Source of the DNA: Micrococcaceae bacterium RIT 802
Lineage (GTDB): Bacteria > Actinomycetota > Actinomycetes > Actinomycetales > Micrococcaceae
Assembly: GCA_016892645.1 (NCBI GenBank)
Contig: JAFEMX010000003.1
Location: forward strand, 186,001 to 250,000
Length of the DNA: 64,000 nucleotides
Direction of reading: 5' to 3'
A program made the position numbers and the translations under genes. A model generated the notes under the pieces. It was not told where the DNA came from, did not search any database, and saw only the letters and a program-made list of their open reading frames with translations. Positions within the stretch are counted from its first letter, which is position 1, and the number at the start of each line of letters is the position of its first letter. Below, in pieces: positions 18,907 through 28,760 of this stretch.

Positions 18907-18912
18907 AGTCTA
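18907..18912 (-). promoter_or_regulatory. -10 hexamer of dnaE, probable leaderless start
   Basis: TAGACT followed by GGATCG and then the GTG start of dnaE. The same CTAGACTGG string precedes the YcaQ-like gene. Confidence 0.5.
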
Positions 18913-19013
18913 GGCCTCCGGGGGCGGTGGCCGAGGACCCCGCGCGGGCCGGGTGATGTTCCCCACGCGCAGTGCGCGCCGCCGCCGGGTGGTGCACGAC
19001 GGCGGCAGTCATC

Positions 19014-19949
19014 CTAGTACCGCAGGTCGCCCTCGCGCATGATCTCCAGGGCGTGCTCCAGGTCCTGCGGATAGGGGCTTTCGACCTGCACCCACTCCCC
19101 GGTGACCGGGTGGGGGAAGCCGAGCCGGTGGGCATGCAGCCACTGCCGGGTCAGCCCGAGGGCGGCTGCCAGCCGGGGGTCCGCCCCGTAGGTCTGGTCG
19201 CCCGCGCACGGGTGGCGCAGGGCGGAGAAGTGGACGCGGATCTGGTGGGTCCGCCCGGTCTCGAGCTGGACCTCGACCAGGCTGGCCCGGCCGAAGGCCT
19301 CCAGCACCTGGTAGTGCGTGACGGAATCCCTGCCGTCTTCCAGGACGGCGAACTTCCAGTCGTGTCCGGGGTGCCGGCCGATCGGCGCGTCGATGGTTCC
19401 CTCGAGCGGGTCGGGCAGCCCCTGGACGAGGGCGTGGTACGTCTTGGCCGGGGTGCGTTCCTTGAAGGCGCGCTTGAGTGCGGTGTAGGCCCGTTCGGTC
19501 TTCGCGACGACCATGGCCCCGGAGGTGCCCACGTCGAGCCGGTGCACGATGCCCTGGCGTTCGGGGGCGCCGGAGGTGGAGATGCGGTAGCCGGCGGCCA
19601 CGAGGGCACCGACCACGGTGGGTCCGACCCATCCGGGCGAGGGGTGTGCGGCGACGCCGACGGGTTTGTCGATGACCACGTAGTCGTCGTCCTCGGCGAG
19701 GATGCCCATGGCTTCCACGTATTCTGCCCTCACTTCCAACGGGTCGGTTTCCTCGGGGGGATCGACGCTCACGGTGTCCCCGGCCCGGACCTTGCGGGAT
19801 TTGGCGACGGGGACGCCGTTGAGCAGCACGTGCCCGCCACCGCACCACTGCGCTGCCGCGGCGCGCGTGGCGCCCAACGTGGTGGCCACCACTGCATCGA
19901 TCCGGCGTCCGGCCTCCGCCGGGCCGACGGTGAAGGAGCTGGCGCTCAC
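19014..19949 (-). CDS. RluA/RluD-family pseudouridine synthase
   Basis: 311 residues. An S4 RNA-binding domain (about 14-75) precedes the catalytic domain, which has HRLDVGTSG with the catalytic aspartate near 138 and ends in the [10 protein letters not shown] motif. It isomerises uridines in RNA, probably 23S rRNA as RluD does; the target is not decidable here. Its start overlaps the lspA stop by 4 bases (ATGA), so translation is coupled. The lspA-rluD pairing is widespread in bacteria. Confidence 0.95.
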   Translation of the reverse strand: MSASSFTVGPAEAGRRIDAVVATTLGATRAAAAQWCGGGHVLLNGVPVAKSRKVRAGDTVSVDPPEETDPLEVRAEYVEAMGILAEDDDYVVIDKPVGVAAHPSPGWVGPTVVGALVAAGYRISTSGAPERQGIVHRLDVGTSGAMVVAKTERAYTALKRAFKERTPAKTYHALVQGLPDPLEGTIDAPIGRHPGHDWKFAVLEDGRDSVTHYQVLEAFGRASLVEVQLETGRTHQIRVHFSALRHPCAGDQTYGADPRLAAALGLTRQWLHAHRLGFPHPVTGEWVQVESPYPQDLEHALEIMREGDLRY

Positions 19950-20533
19950 GGCGTCCCGGCTTCCCTGCCCTTGCGTGCCGGCTTGTCCTCCATCGGGAGG
20001 CCGTCCACGCCGATGCCGCGGAAGAGCAGCAGGCAGATGCCGATCATCGAGCAGACCACGAACGAATCGGCGACGTTGAAGATGGCGAAATTGCGGACCC
20101 CGATGAAGTCCACGACGTGTCCCATGCCGAAGGAGGGTTCACGGAAGAGCCGGTCGATCAGGTTGCCGGTCGCCCCGGCCAGCAGGCCGCCCAGGGCCAC
20201 GGCCCACAGACGAGAGCGCACCTTGCGCAGCAGCGTCAGGACGTAGACCACGACCACTGCCATGACGATCGTGAAGATCCAGGTCACGGAGGTGCCCATG
20301 GAGAACGCCGCCCCGGGGTTCAGGATGTAATGCCAGCTCAGCACCGAGCCGAGAACGTCGATCTTCTCCCCGAGCTCCATCGTGGACTGCACCAGTGCCT
20401 TGGTGGCCTGGTCCAGGCCGATGCCGAGCACGGCGATCACCAGCGCGACGGCGATCAGCGCGGGTCGGCCGCGTCCGGGTGGGGGTGCCTCGGTGCCGGC
20501 GTCGTCGGGTCGTGCTGCAGGGTCCTGGTCCAT
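19946..20533 (-). CDS. lspA: Lipoprotein signal peptidase II
   Basis: 195 residues. This membrane aspartyl protease cleaves signal peptides of lipidated prolipoproteins. Four membrane helices are visible (about 29-49, 83-105, 113-130, 150-172). The catalytic aspartates lie in GNLIDRLF and FNVADSF, and NPGAAFS is conserved. A Pro/Ala-rich cytoplasmic N-terminus of about 28 residues is usual for actinobacteria. The ATG has AAGGA 6 bases upstream. It is downstream of wag31 but two hairpins intervene. Confidence 0.95.
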   Translation of the reverse strand: MDQDPAARPDDAGTEAPPPGRGRPALIAVALVIAVLGIGLDQATKALVQSTMELGEKIDVLGSVLSWHYILNPGAAFSMGTSVTWIFTIVMAVVVVYVLTLLRKVRSRLWAVALGGLLAGATGNLIDRLFREPSFGMGHVVDFIGVRNFAIFNVADSFVVCSMIGICLLLFRGIGVDGLPMEDKPARKGREAGTP

Positions 20534-20551
20534 CGTGGTCCTTAACATGCT

Positions 20552-20580
20552 GTCGGCGGCCGGGTGTCCCGGCCGCCGAC
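20552..20580 (-). terminator. Hairpin upstream of lspA
   Basis: A 13-base-pair perfect GC stem with a 3-base loop, the second of two hairpins between wag31 and lspA. Confidence 0.65.
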
Positions 20581-20593
20581 AGTCAGTGGTGTC

Positions 20594-20617
20594 GGCGGGC
20601 CACCGGGGTGGCCCGCC
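20594..20617 (-). terminator. Hairpin terminator after wag31
   Basis: A 10-base-pair perfect GC stem with a 4-base loop, 12 bases after the wag31 stop. With the next hairpin it makes a tandem terminator at the end of the dcw run. Confidence 0.65.
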
Positions 20618-20629
20618 AGCAACGGTTGG

Positions 20630-21373
20630 CTAGGCGTTGTCCTTCGAATCCGGCGTGGCAATGGAGCCCTGCGACTCGAGGTCGTGGAGCTGGCCCTCGA
20701 TGTAGGACTTCAGGCGGGCCCGGTAGTCGCGCTCGAAGCCACGCAGCTGGTCCAGCTTCCGCTCGAGGACCGACTTCTGCTCCTCCAGGGAGTTGAGCGT
20801 CTTGGTGCTCTTGTCCTCGGCGTCGCTGACCAGCTTGGTGGCCTGCAACTGGGCCTCGGCGATGATCTTGTCACGCTGCTCGACGCCGGCACCGACGTAT
20901 TCGTCGTGCAGGCGCTGGGCCATGGCGAGGACGCCGGCCGCGGATTCGGCGGAGCCACCCGTGGCGGCCGCCGACGGTGCGGTGTTCTCGGCAACGGGTG
21001 CGGCGGCGGGAGCCGGTGCAGCCTCGGGCTGGGCAGCAGCGGCCGGGGCCTCTTCGGCGGCGGCCTCGGCGGCCGCAGGTGCCTCGTCCTGCTCGTCGAC
21101 GGAGGCCACCACGGGCTTCTCGTCGGCGGCCTTGGCCGGTGCGGCCTCGGTGGACGGGGCCGCGGCGACGGGGGCCGGGACACTGCCGGTTTCGGAATCG
21201 GAGTTCCCGAGGCCGCTGACGCGCTGGCGCAGTTCCTCGTTCTCCTGGGTCAGCCGGCGGAGTTCGACGACGATCTCGTCCAGGAAGTCGTCAACTTCGT
21301 CCTGATCGTAGCCTTCCCGGAACTTGGTGGGCTGGAAACGTTTGTTGACTACATCTTCAGGCGTGAGCGCCAT
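20630..21373 (-). CDS. wag31: DivIVA-family polar growth protein Wag31
   Basis: 247 residues. It marks cell poles and directs tip growth and peptidoglycan insertion in actinobacteria. The N-terminal membrane-binding domain (1-60) has the DivIVA pattern MALTPEDVVNKRF and YDQDEVDDFLDEI followed by a coiled coil. A 90-residue Ala/Pro/Glu linker (about 65-150) is unusually long and low complexity; a second coiled coil (about 150-230) drives oligomerisation. GAGGT lies 7 bases before the ATG. A promoter about 110 bases upstream suggests separate control from yggT. Confidence 0.96.
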   Translation of the reverse strand: MALTPEDVVNKRFQPTKFREGYDQDEVDDFLDEIVVELRRLTQENEELRQRVSGLGNSDSETGSVPAPVAAAPSTEAAPAKAADEKPVVASVDEQDEAPAAAEAAAEEAPAAAAQPEAAPAPAAAPVAENTAPSAAATGGSAESAAGVLAMAQRLHDEYVGAGVEQRDKIIAEAQLQATKLVSDAEDKSTKTLNSLEEQKSVLERKLDQLRGFERDYRARLKSYIEGQLHDLESQGSIATPDSKDNA

Positions 21374-21489
21374 CTGGTCACCTCGATACTTAGTTCTCTC
21401 CCCGGCCGCCTGATTGCGACCCGAGGGCGATTACACCGGTTTGTGTGAGCACGGCCGGCCTGGTGCCCGGTCGCGCTTCCTATTTCAAG

Positions 21490-21518
21490 ACTATAACGTT
21501 TTCCGCACCGAAGACTAA
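21490..21518 (-). promoter_or_regulatory. Promoter of wag31
   Basis: On the minus strand TTAGTC (21513-21518) and TATAGT (21490-21495) are 17 bases apart. This is the best -10 in the gap between yggT and wag31 and predicts a leader of about 110 bases. Confidence 0.5.
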
Positions 21519-21545
21519 CCTCGGTACGAACCACGTCCTGTGCGG

Positions 21546-21836
21546 CTACGCGCCGATCTGCAGCACGATCACCTTGGCGATGATGACGGCGAAGTACAGG
21601 ATCAGGAACGCCAGGTCCAGGCGCATCCCGCCCAGGTCCAGCGGCTTGATCCGGGAGCGCAGCCACCTCATCGGCGGGTCGGTGATGCGGTACACGAAGC
21701 TGGCCACGATCAGGGCCAGCCCGCGGGGGCGCCACGAGCGGGCGAACATCTGCACGATGTCGTACACGATCCTGAGCATGAGCAGGACCTGCACGAGCGT
21801 CAGGACCGCATAGATCAGTCCAAGAAGAATATCCAC
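21546..21836 (-). CDS. YggT family membrane protein
   Basis: 96 residues with two hydrophobic helices (about 4-26 and 72-93) separated by a basic loop containing RPRGLALIVASFVYRITDPP, the YggT signature. Family members are implicated in septum formation and osmotic balance, but the mechanism is unknown. The GTG start is 14 bases after the sepF stop and lacks a clear ribosome site, so it may rely on coupling to sepF. The sepF-yggT-wag31 order is conserved in actinobacteria. Confidence 0.92.
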   Translation of the reverse strand: MDILLGLIYAVLTLVQVLLMLRIVYDIVQMFARSWRPRGLALIVASFVYRITDPPMRWLRSRIKPLDLGGMRLDLAFLILYFAVIIAKVIVLQIGA

Positions 21837-21850
21837 GGGGCGGTGCGGGG

Positions 21851-22360
21851 CTAGCTCTGGTTGAAGAAGGTCGCCGTGTCCTCGGAGGACTTCTTGTCCT
21901 CGCCCAGGACCTCGACAGTTGCCGGTGAGAGCAGGAACACCTTGTTGGTGACCCGCTCGATGCTGCCGTGCAGGCCGAACACCAGACCGGCGGAGAAGTC
22001 CACCAGTCGCTTGGCGTCGCCCTCACCCATGTCGGTGACGTTCATGATGACCGGGATGCCTTCGCGGAAGCTTTCCCCGATGATCTTGGCATCGTTGTAG
22101 GAACGGGGGTGAACCGTCGTGATTTGCCGCAATGAAGAATCCTCATCCCTGGAAGAAGGCGCGCGCTTGATGGGGGTGACCGGTGCACGGTATTCCGTTT
22201 CCGGTTCGGCGGCGACGGCCATGGGGGCCTTCTCCTGCTCCGCACGGGCAGCAGGTTCGGGCCGCTGTTGCTCCGCTACCTGGTAGTTCTCGTCCTCGTA
22301 GTGCTCGTCACCGTCGGCGAGTCCCAGGTAGATCATCGTCTTGCGCAGGGCGCCAGCCAT
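21851..22360 (-). CDS. sepF: Cell division protein SepF
   Basis: 169 residues. SepF links FtsZ polymers to the membrane, taking the place of the missing FtsA. The N-terminal [14 protein letters not shown] is the amphipathic membrane-binding helix, followed by an acidic, flexible linker. The SepF core begins near 85 ([18 protein letters not shown]) and contains the dimerising [13 protein letters not shown]. The ATG was set by AAGGAGA 6 bases upstream; the open frame extends further but without initiation signals. Confidence 0.96.
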   Translation of the reverse strand: MAGALRKTMIYLGLADGDEHYEDENYQVAEQQRPEPAARAEQEKAPMAVAAEPETEYRAPVTPIKRAPSSRDEDSSLRQITTVHPRSYNDAKIIGESFREGIPVIMNVTDMGEGDAKRLVDFSAGLVFGLHGSIERVTNKVFLLSPATVEVLGEDKKSSEDTATFFNQS

Positions 22361-22427
22361 GGTCTTCTCCTTATGATCGTGCTCGGCGAGGGGTCTTCTC
22401 CCGCTTGAGTCTCCGCTGCAAACGACG

Positions 22428-23207
22428 CTACAGCACCGGCGGACGTGGGCCGAGGACATCGGAGCCTACTCGCAGGTGTGTCGCACCGGCGGCAATGGCC
22501 TGTTCGAGGTCATGGCTCATCCCCGCCGATATCCAGGTGGCCCCGGGATGCCCGTCCCGCACGGTGGCGGCGACCGCGGCCAACCGCTCGAAAGCCGGAG
22601 CAGGGTCGTCCGCCAGCGGCGCGACGGCCATGACCCCGGCCAGCTCCAGCCCGTCGGTGTCCGCCACGAGATCGGCCAGGTGCACGACGTCCCCCGGTGC
22701 CGCCCCGCCGCGGCCGACACCGTGGTCGTCCGCCCCGCGCTGCGCGGCATCGCGCAGGTCGACCTGCACGAGGGTGGCCAAGGGCGCACGCGGCGGGAGA
22801 CCGGCATCCTGGCGGTGCCCGTTCTCGCGCAGCATGGCCTTGCCCAGGGCCGTCACCAGGGAGGAACGGTCCAGTGAATGCAGCGCGCTGGCGTAACGCA
22901 CCACGGATTTGGCCTTGTTTCCCTGCAGCTGGCCGATGAAATGCCAGTCCAGGTCCAGGTCGGCCAGTTCGGCGGCCTTGGCCGCTGCCTCCTGGTCGCG
23001 GTTCTCGCCGACCTGGCGGACGCCGAGGTCATGGAGCAGTCGCACGTCGGCTGCGGGGAAGAACTTGGTCACGACGACCAGTTCGGGGTCCCGCGCCCGG
23101 CCGGCACCGCGGCTGGCCGCGCGGATCCGTGCCTGCACGGCGTCCAGGCGCCGCTCGAGGTCGGCGCGGCGGGCGCCGGCGGGGTCCCCTGCGGGTTGGG
23201 TGGGCAT
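22428..23207 (-). CDS. YggS family PLP homeostasis protein
   Basis: 259 residues. This single-domain alanine-racemase-like barrel binds pyridoxal phosphate without known catalytic activity and maintains vitamin B6 and amino acid balance. The PLP lysine is Lys48 in VVVTKFFPA, followed by FGENR-type GENRDQEA and [10 protein letters not shown]. The stretch around 160-185 ([18 protein letters not shown]) replaces the usual short loop. Ribosome site GGAGG lies 5 bases before the ATG. The gene lies 8 bases from pgeF. Confidence 0.94.
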   Translation of the reverse strand: MPTQPAGDPAGARRADLERRLDAVQARIRAASRGAGRARDPELVVVTKFFPAADVRLLHDLGVRQVGENRDQEAAAKAAELADLDLDWHFIGQLQGNKAKSVVRYASALHSLDRSSLVTALGKAMLRENGHRQDAGLPPRAPLATLVQVDLRDAAQRGADDHGVGRGGAAPGDVVHLADLVADTDGLELAGVMAVAPLADDPAPAFERLAAVAATVRDGHPGATWISAGMSHDLEQAIAAGATHLRVGSDVLGPRPPVL

Positions 23208-23215
23208 GGGGCCTC

Positions 23216-23968
23216 CTAGGTTGCGGTGCCGGCGGGGGCCGGCCAGACGATCCCGGCCAGTCGTCCGGACTGCGGGTCGCGGCGGTGCGAGTAGTAGTCG
23301 GCGTCCTCGAGCGTGCAGGACGCCGGGGAGACGACGTCGACCCCCCGGTCGGCCAGCAGGCGCGCGGCGGTGGCCGGAAGGTCAAGGGAGGCGGTCCCCC
23401 AGCGGCTCGTGGCGGCGATCCCGGGCAGCAGGGCGTCGGCTTCCGCGGCCATGTCGGCCGGCACCTCGTAGCAGGCGCCGCAGACCGCGGGACCGATCCA
23501 GGCATGGAGGTCGTGGCCTCCAGCGGCCCGGATGGCCTCGACGGTGCCCTGCAGGATGCCGCCCAGCAGTCCCTTGCGGCCGGCATGGGCCACCGCGGTG
23601 ACCAGTCCGCCGTCGTGTCCCGAAGCGGCGAAGACCACGGGCAGGCAGTCGGCGACCATCACGGCCAGCGGGACCGAACCGTCCCGGCAGATCATCGCGT
23701 CGGCGTCCGGCCCCCACGCCGCGGAGTCGGGCCCGTCGGAGCGTGTCGCGGCGGATCCCGCGGACGGGACCTCGTGGATGCGCACCGAGTGCGTCTGGTT
23801 CATGAACCGCAGGGACCCGGGATCCAGGCCGAGGCCGTATTCGAGCGAACGCCGGCGACGCAGGACGTCCTCCGGTACGTCGCCGACATGCAATGCCAGG
23901 TTTCCCTCGGCCACCGAGGTGAAGGCCACCCGTGCCGGCGCCTGGCCGGGGAATTCATAGCGGAGCAT
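23216..23968 (-). CDS. pgeF: YfiH/LACC1-family purine nucleoside phosphorylase (laccase domain)
   Basis: 250 residues. The family was long called multicopper polyphenol oxidase and is now known for purine nucleoside phosphorylase activity; PgeF of E. coli also edits peptidoglycan precursors. Metal-site elements are present: NQTHSVRIH, VADCLPVVF and HAGRKGLLGG. The ATG beginning MLRYEF was chosen for its AGGTGG site; a GTG 9 bases earlier overlaps that site. The placement between ftsZ and yggS is standard. Confidence 0.92.
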   Translation of the reverse strand: MLRYEFPGQAPARVAFTSVAEGNLALHVGDVPEDVLRRRRSLEYGLGLDPGSLRFMNQTHSVRIHEVPSAGSAATRSDGPDSAAWGPDADAMICRDGSVPLAVMVADCLPVVFAASGHDGGLVTAVAHAGRKGLLGGILQGTVEAIRAAGGHDLHAWIGPAVCGACYEVPADMAAEADALLPGIAATSRWGTASLDLPATAARLLADRGVDVVSPASCTLEDADYYSHRRDPQSGRLAGIVWPAPAGTAT

Positions 23969-24053
23969 CTCAACCACCTTGGGGATAGGGAGACGGCGCG
24001 CCGCCCGGCCGGGCCGGGAAACGCGCCGTCGGGGCCGCGGACGGCCCGGGGTC

Positions 24054-25277
24054 CTACTTCAGGAAGTCGGGGACATCCAGGTCATCGTGTGACGACGACG
24101 TGAGGTCCTGTTCGACGACGTTCGGCAGTTCCTCGTAGCCGGCAGTGGCCGCCTCGGGGGCGGAGGAGGCCGAGTGAGCCCCGGCCTGGTACGACTGCGC
24201 CGAGGCGGACCCCTGGGCGGGGGCCAGCGGGATGGTGCCCGGCACGGTCGTGGGGATGGCCTGCTGGGGTGCCTGCTGCTGCGCGTTCTGCTGCGGCACC
24301 TGCTTCGGCTGGGCCGGGGCGCTGGTGACGTCGACCTGGTCGAAGCCGGCCGCGATGACCGTCACGCGGGCCTCGTCCCCCAGGGCGTCGTCGATGACGG
24401 CGCCGAAGATGATGTTCGCCTCGGGGTGGGCCACTTCCTGGACCAGGCGGGCGGCCTCGTTGATCTCGAACAGGCCGAGATCGGATCCGCCCTGGATGGA
24501 GAGCAGTACGCCGTGGGCGCCGTCGATGGAGGCCTCGAGCAGCGGCGAGGCGATCGCCAGTTCCGCGGCCTTGACGGCGCGGTCGTCGCCCCGGGCGGAA
24601 CCGATGCCCATCAGTGCCGAACCGGCACCCTGCATCACGGACTTCACATCGGCGAAGTCCAGGTTGATCAGGCCCGGGGTGGTGATGAGGTCGGTGATGC
24701 CCTGGACGCCGGACAGCAGCACCTGGTCGGCGGACCGGAAGGCATCGAGCACCGAGACGTTGCGGTCGCTGATGGACAGCAGCCGATCGTTCGGGATGAC
24801 GATCAGCGTGTCGACCTCGTCGCGCAGCGCGTCGATGCCGGCCTCGGCCGAGGTCGCACGACGGCGGCCCTCGAACGTGAACGGACGGGTGACCACGCCG
24901 ATGGTCAGCGCGCCCAGCGAGCGGGCGATGCGGGCCACGACGGGAGCGCCACCGGTACCGGTGCCGCCGCCCTCGCCGGCGGTCACGAAGACCATGTCGG
25001 CGCCGCGCATGACCTCCTCGATCTCCTCGGCATGGTCTTCCGCCGCCTGGCGGCCGACCTCCGGGTTGGCGCCCGCGCCGAGGCCACGGGTCAGTTCGCG
25101 CCCCACGTCGAGCTTCACGTCGGCGTCACTCATGAGGAGCGCCTGCGCGTCGGTGTTGATCGCAATGAATTCGACGCCGCGAAGGCCGACCTCGATCATG
25201 CGGTTGACGGCGTTGACGCCGCCACCGCCGATACCGACGACCTTGATGACGGCGAGGTAGTTCTGTGGAGCTGCCAC
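24054..25277 (-). CDS. ftsZ: Cell division protein FtsZ
   Basis: 407 residues. This tubulin-like GTPase forms the Z ring. GGGGVN at 17-22 and the tubulin signature GGGTGTG at 103-109 bind [14 protein letters not shown] supplies the T7 catalytic loop. A Gln/Pro-rich linker (about 320-385) leads to the conserved C-terminal peptide DVPDFLK, which docks SepF and FtsW. The GTG start follows CAGGAC. The 197-base gap upstream contains a palindrome and TTGACA, so ftsZ probably also has its own promoter. Confidence 0.98.
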   Translation of the reverse strand: MAAPQNYLAVIKVVGIGGGGVNAVNRMIEVGLRGVEFIAINTDAQALLMSDADVKLDVGRELTRGLGAGANPEVGRQAAEDHAEEIEEVMRGADMVFVTAGEGGGTGTGGAPVVARIARSLGALTIGVVTRPFTFEGRRRATSAEAGIDALRDEVDTLIVIPNDRLLSISDRNVSVLDAFRSADQVLLSGVQGITDLITTPGLINLDFADVKSVMQGAGSALMGIGSARGDDRAVKAAELAIASPLLEASIDGAHGVLLSIQGGSDLGLFEINEAARLVQEVAHPEANIIFGAVIDDALGDEARVTVIAAGFDQVDVTSAPAQPKQVPQQNAQQQAPQQAIPTTVPGTIPLAPAQGSASAQSYQAGAHSASSAPEAATAGYEELPNVVEQDLTSSSHDDLDVPDFLK

Positions 25278-25336
25278 GTCCTGTTTCCCTTGTTCGATGT
25301 GCTGCTGAGTCTAGGAAGCTTCAACCGGACCAACGT

Positions 25337-25357
25337 TAACCCTCAAGTTGAGGGTTA
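25337..25357. promoter_or_regulatory. 21-bp palindrome upstream of ftsZ
   Basis: TAACCCTCAA and its exact complement TTGAGGGTTA flank one central base. It lies 60 bases upstream of the ftsZ start. A TTGACA hexamer (25364-25369 on the minus strand) is 6 bases upstream of it. It may be an operator or an mRNA hairpin. Confidence 0.6.
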
Positions 25358-25474
25358 GAGTTATGTCAAGTACCTGCTACTAAGACGCTATGTTTTGCGT
25401 CCCCGGCATGCAACGACCGCCACCGCGTGTCGCCCCATTACCGTGATCTGTTTTGCCGGCGGGACCCGCCGGGG

Positions 25475-26218
25475 CTATCGGGTGACTGGATGGTCGGGGG
25501 TGCTGACGTCGAAGGTGCCGACGCCCTGCTGCTTCTTGTCCTTCAGGAATGCCGTCAGCACCCTGGCCTTGTCGCCGCTGCGCTCGTCGCTGCCCCAGAG
25601 GACCTTCTGCCCGTTCGTCAGGCTCAATTCGACCGAGTCCACCGTCTGCGCACTGGCATGGTCGAGCTTCTTCAGGGCCGATGCGGGCAGGGCGGCCAGC
25701 ACATGCGTCAGCGAGGCGAAGACCTGCGGATCCTGCTTCGATTTCCTCGCGTCGATCAGCGGCAGCTTCACGCTGTCGCGCTTCTTCACCGTCGAGAGCG
25801 TCCGCCCCTCCTCGTCGACCAGGTCGTAGGATTTCGAGTCGTTCTTCACGACGGCGACCGGAGCGTATTCGACGATCTGCACTTCCAGGGTGCCGGGCGC
25901 ATGGGCCTGCACGACGACATCCTGGATCGGCGGCTGGTCGGCCAGCAGCTCCTTGACCCGGCCCGGGCCGATGCGTGGCAAGGGGACGCCCTTGAGGGGG
26001 GCGAGCGACGCGTTGATGGTCTTCGTGGGCACCAGCTTGTTTCCCTCAACGGTGATCGTCTGCACGGCGAGCAACGGCGAGTACAGCAGGACCAGCATCA
26101 GCGCCACGATCACGGCGACCACTGACCCGCCGATCCAGAGGACGCGGCGGCGCAACCGCCGGCCGGGGGTCTCGGGCAGGGTGACGACGTTGGCGCCGCC
26201 GCGGGGGTCCGGGCTCAT
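25475..26218 (-). CDS. ftsQ: Cell division protein FtsQ
   Basis: 247 residues. A bitopic divisome protein that holds FtsL and FtsB-like partners. A cytoplasmic tail of 25 residues ends in GRRLRRR, then one membrane helix (26-46) and a POTRA domain beginning VQTITVEGNKLV. The C-terminal beta domain follows. Its ATG overlaps the murC stop by 4 bases. There is a longer gap to ftsZ than elsewhere in the run. Confidence 0.95.
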   Translation of the reverse strand: MSPDPRGGANVVTLPETPGRRLRRRVLWIGGSVVAVIVALMLVLLYSPLLAVQTITVEGNKLVPTKTINASLAPLKGVPLPRIGPGRVKELLADQPPIQDVVVQAHAPGTLEVQIVEYAPVAVVKNDSKSYDLVDEEGRTLSTVKKRDSVKLPLIDARKSKQDPQVFASLTHVLAALPASALKKLDHASAQTVDSVELSLTNGQKVLWGSDERSGDKARVLTAFLKDKKQQGVGTFDVSTPDHPVTR

Positions 26219-27612
26219 GCGCGGGCACCCAGGGCGGCGACGATGTCGGGTCCGAGTTCGGTGACGTCCCCGGCACCGATGGTCATGACGATGTCCCCGC
26301 TGCGGGCCACCTCGGCGATCCGGCCGGTGACCTCGCCGCGGGAGACGAGACCGCCGTCGGTCTGCAGTGCATCGGCGACGAGTTCCGCGGTGACACCGGG
26401 CAGCGGCTGTTCCCGTGCCGGATAGATGTCCAACACCAGCGCGGTGTCGGCCAGCGAGAGCGCCTGGGCGAACGCGGCCCAGAATTCACGCGTGCGGGTG
26501 AACAGGTGCGGCTGGAAGACCACGTGGACGCGTCCTCGGTCCCCCGCGACGGCGCGGCCGGCACGCAACGCGGCCAGGACCTCCGTGGGGTGGTGGGCGT
26601 AGTCGTCGTAGACCCGGATGCCGGCGGCCTCGCCGCGGAAGTCGAAGCGCCGGGCGGCCCCGGTGAAGGCCGCCAGCCCGGCGGCGGCCGCGTCGGGGGC
26701 GAGGCCGCAATCGAGCCCGATGGCGAAGGCCGCGGCGGCGTTGAGCAGGTTGTGGTCGCCGGGCACCGACAACGACAGGCGCTCCGCTTCCCCGCTGCCC
26801 CATTCCAGCTGGCAGCCGTAGCGTCCGCCCTCGGGAGCCGAGCCGCTCAGCCGGCGGTCGGCCCCGTCGGCGAATCCATAGGTCTGGACCCGGACCAGGG
26901 GACGTTCGCGGCCGATCCGCCGGGCCAGGGCCAACGCCCCCGGATCGTCGGCGCAGGCCACCAGCAGGCCGCCGTCGGGCAGCAGCGCCGCGAACCGGTG
27001 GAAGCTCTCGTGCACGGCGGCCTCGGTGCCGTAGTGGTCCAGGTGGTCGGCCTCGATGTTGGTGACCACGATCGCGTCGGGCCGGTAGTTCAGGAAGGAG
27101 GCATCGGATTCGTCGGCCTCCGCCACGAAGATCCGCCCGGATCCGTGTTCGGCGTTGACGCCGAGTCCGGCGACGTTGGCGCCGATGGCGAACGACGGCG
27201 AGAGCCCCGCCTCGCGCAGCATCACGGCGATCAACGACGTGGTCGTGGTCTTGCCGTGGGTCCCGCAGACGGCGACGACGTGGTGCCCGTCCATCGTCGC
27301 GGCCAGGCCTTCGGAGCGGTGCAGGATGCGCAGGCCGCGTTCGCGGGCGGCGTCGTATTCGGGGTTGCCGGCCTTGATGACCGAGGAGACGACCACGGTG
27401 TCGGCCTCCGGGAGGGCCGCGGCGGAATAGCCGACGTGGATGGCGGCCCCGAGGGCACGCAGTTCGTCCAGCACGGGCAGGTCCTTGGCGTCGCTGCCGG
27501 TGACGGCGACGCCCTGGGCGAGCATGAGCCGCGCCACGGCGGAGACACCGACCCCGCCGATGCCCATGAGGTGGACGCGACCGAGTTCGGCCACCGTGTG
27601 AAGTTGTTGCAT
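26215..27612 (-). CDS. murC: UDP-N-acetylmuramate-L-alanine ligase
   Basis: 465 residues. It adds L-alanine to UDP-MurNAc, the first peptide step of peptidoglycan synthesis. The UDP-binding MGIGGVGVSAVARL lies at 16-30 and the ATP P-loop CGTHGKTTTT at 116-125; VTNIEADHLDHYG and YDDYAHHP are Mur-ligase landmarks. The ATG was chosen where homology begins; the frame is open upstream through murG but that is not coding. It starts 5 bases after the murG stop. Confidence 0.96.
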   Translation of the reverse strand: MQQLHTVAELGRVHLMGIGGVGVSAVARLMLAQGVAVTGSDAKDLPVLDELRALGAAIHVGYSAAALPEADTVVVSSVIKAGNPEYDAARERGLRILHRSEGLAATMDGHHVVAVCGTHGKTTTTSLIAVMLREAGLSPSFAIGANVAGLGVNAEHGSGRIFVAEADESDASFLNYRPDAIVVTNIEADHLDHYGTEAAVHESFHRFAALLPDGGLLVACADDPGALALARRIGRERPLVRVQTYGFADGADRRLSGSAPEGGRYGCQLEWGSGEAERLSLSVPGDHNLLNAAAAFAIGLDCGLAPDAAAAGLAAFTGAARRFDFRGEAAGIRVYDDYAHHPTEVLAALRAGRAVAGDRGRVHVVFQPHLFTRTREFWAAFAQALSLADTALVLDIYPAREQPLPGVTAELVADALQTDGGLVSRGEVTGRIAEVARSGDIVMTIGAGDVTELGPDIVAALGARA

Positions 27613-27617
27613 GTTGC

Positions 27618-28760
27618 CTAGTTTCCCATCTTCGGCGCCGGCCCGGGGGCCCCGGCGGCCTCGAGCACGATCGCTGCCATCCGCTCGGCGGCGTCCCGGC
27701 GTCCCTGCGCCCGGGCCGCAGCGGCCATCGCCTGCAGCCCGGCGGTGTCCCCCAGCAGTCCGGGGAGGGTGCGGGCGACATGGTCCGCGGTGAAGTCGCC
27801 GTCGGCCACCACGACGGCGGCGCCGGATTCGCGGAGGCCGCGCGCGTTCAGCGCCTGCTCGCCGTTGCCGATCGGCAGCGGCACCAGGACCGACGGCAAC
27901 CCCACGGCGGCGATCTCGCACACCGTTCCGGCGCCGGCCCGGGCGATGAGCAGGTCGGCGGCCGCGTAGGCCCGTTCCATCCCGTCGACGTATTCGACCT
28001 GGTGGTATCCGGGCAGCGCCAGCGGCGCACCGCCGTCGTCCTCCATGGCCTTGCCCCGCCCGGTGACGTGCAGCACCTGGAAACCGGGGCCCGCCTCCCC
28101 GACGGCGGCGGCGATCCGGCGCAGCCCGCCAATGAGCGCGCGGTTGACCGATTGGGCGCCGGAGGATCCCCCGGTGACCACCAGCGTGGGCTTCTGCGGG
28201 TCCAGGCCCAGAGCGCGGCGGGCGTCGGCACGCGCCGCATCCCGGTCCAGGTGGGCGATCCCGGCGCGCATGGGCATCCCCACCAGTTCGGCACCGGGCA
28301 GCCCCGTGCCCTCGAACGCGGTGCCCACATGTGCGGCGAACCGGGCACCGACCTTGTTGGCCAGCCCGGCTTTTGCATTGGCCTCGTGCACGACGACGGG
28401 GATCCGGAGGCTGCGGGCGGCCAGGTAGACGGGGGTGCAGACGTACCCGCCGACGCCGACGACGACGTCGGCGTCCGCGCGCCGCAGGATGTCCTTGGCC
28501 GCCCGCACCGCCGCCGCGAAGCGGAAGGGCAGCTTGAGCAGGTCGACTGAGGGCCGGCGCGGGAACGGCACGCGGGCGATGGTCTCCAGTTCGTATCCGG
28601 CAGCCGGGACGAGCCGTGTCTCCATGCCCGACGGCGTGCCGACCAGGCGCAGGGCGATGCCCGGGCGCGCGGCCCGGAGGGCGTCGGCCATGGCCAGCAG
28701 GGGCGATACGTGGCCGGCGGTGCCGCCGCCGGCCATCACCACGGAGACGGTGGGGGTCAT
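27618..28760 (-). CDS. murG: Lipid II-forming N-acetylglucosaminyltransferase
   Basis: 380 residues. It transfers GlcNAc from UDP-GlcNAc to lipid I on the inner face of the membrane. The first glycine-rich loop is [11 protein letters not shown] (10-20), the second [10 protein letters not shown], and [10 protein letters not shown] is the donor-binding motif. Two Rossmann domains are joined near 180. The ATG overlaps the ftsW stop by 4 bases. Homology starts at this ATG though the frame continues upstream. Confidence 0.97.
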   Translation of the reverse strand: MTPTVSVVMAGGGTAGHVSPLLAMADALRAARPGIALRLVGTPSGMETRLVPAAGYELETIARVPFPRRPSVDLLKLPFRFAAAVRAAKDILRRADADVVVGVGGYVCTPVYLAARSLRIPVVVHEANAKAGLANKVGARFAAHVGTAFEGTGLPGAELVGMPMRAGIAHLDRDAARADARRALGLDPQKPTLVVTGGSSGAQSVNRALIGGLRRIAAAVGEAGPGFQVLHVTGRGKAMEDDGGAPLALPGYHQVEYVDGMERAYAAADLLIARAGAGTVCEIAAVGLPSVLVPLPIGNGEQALNARGLRESGAAVVVADGDFTADHVARTLPGLLGDTAGLQAMAAAARAQGRRDAAERMAAIVLEAAGAPGPAPKMGN

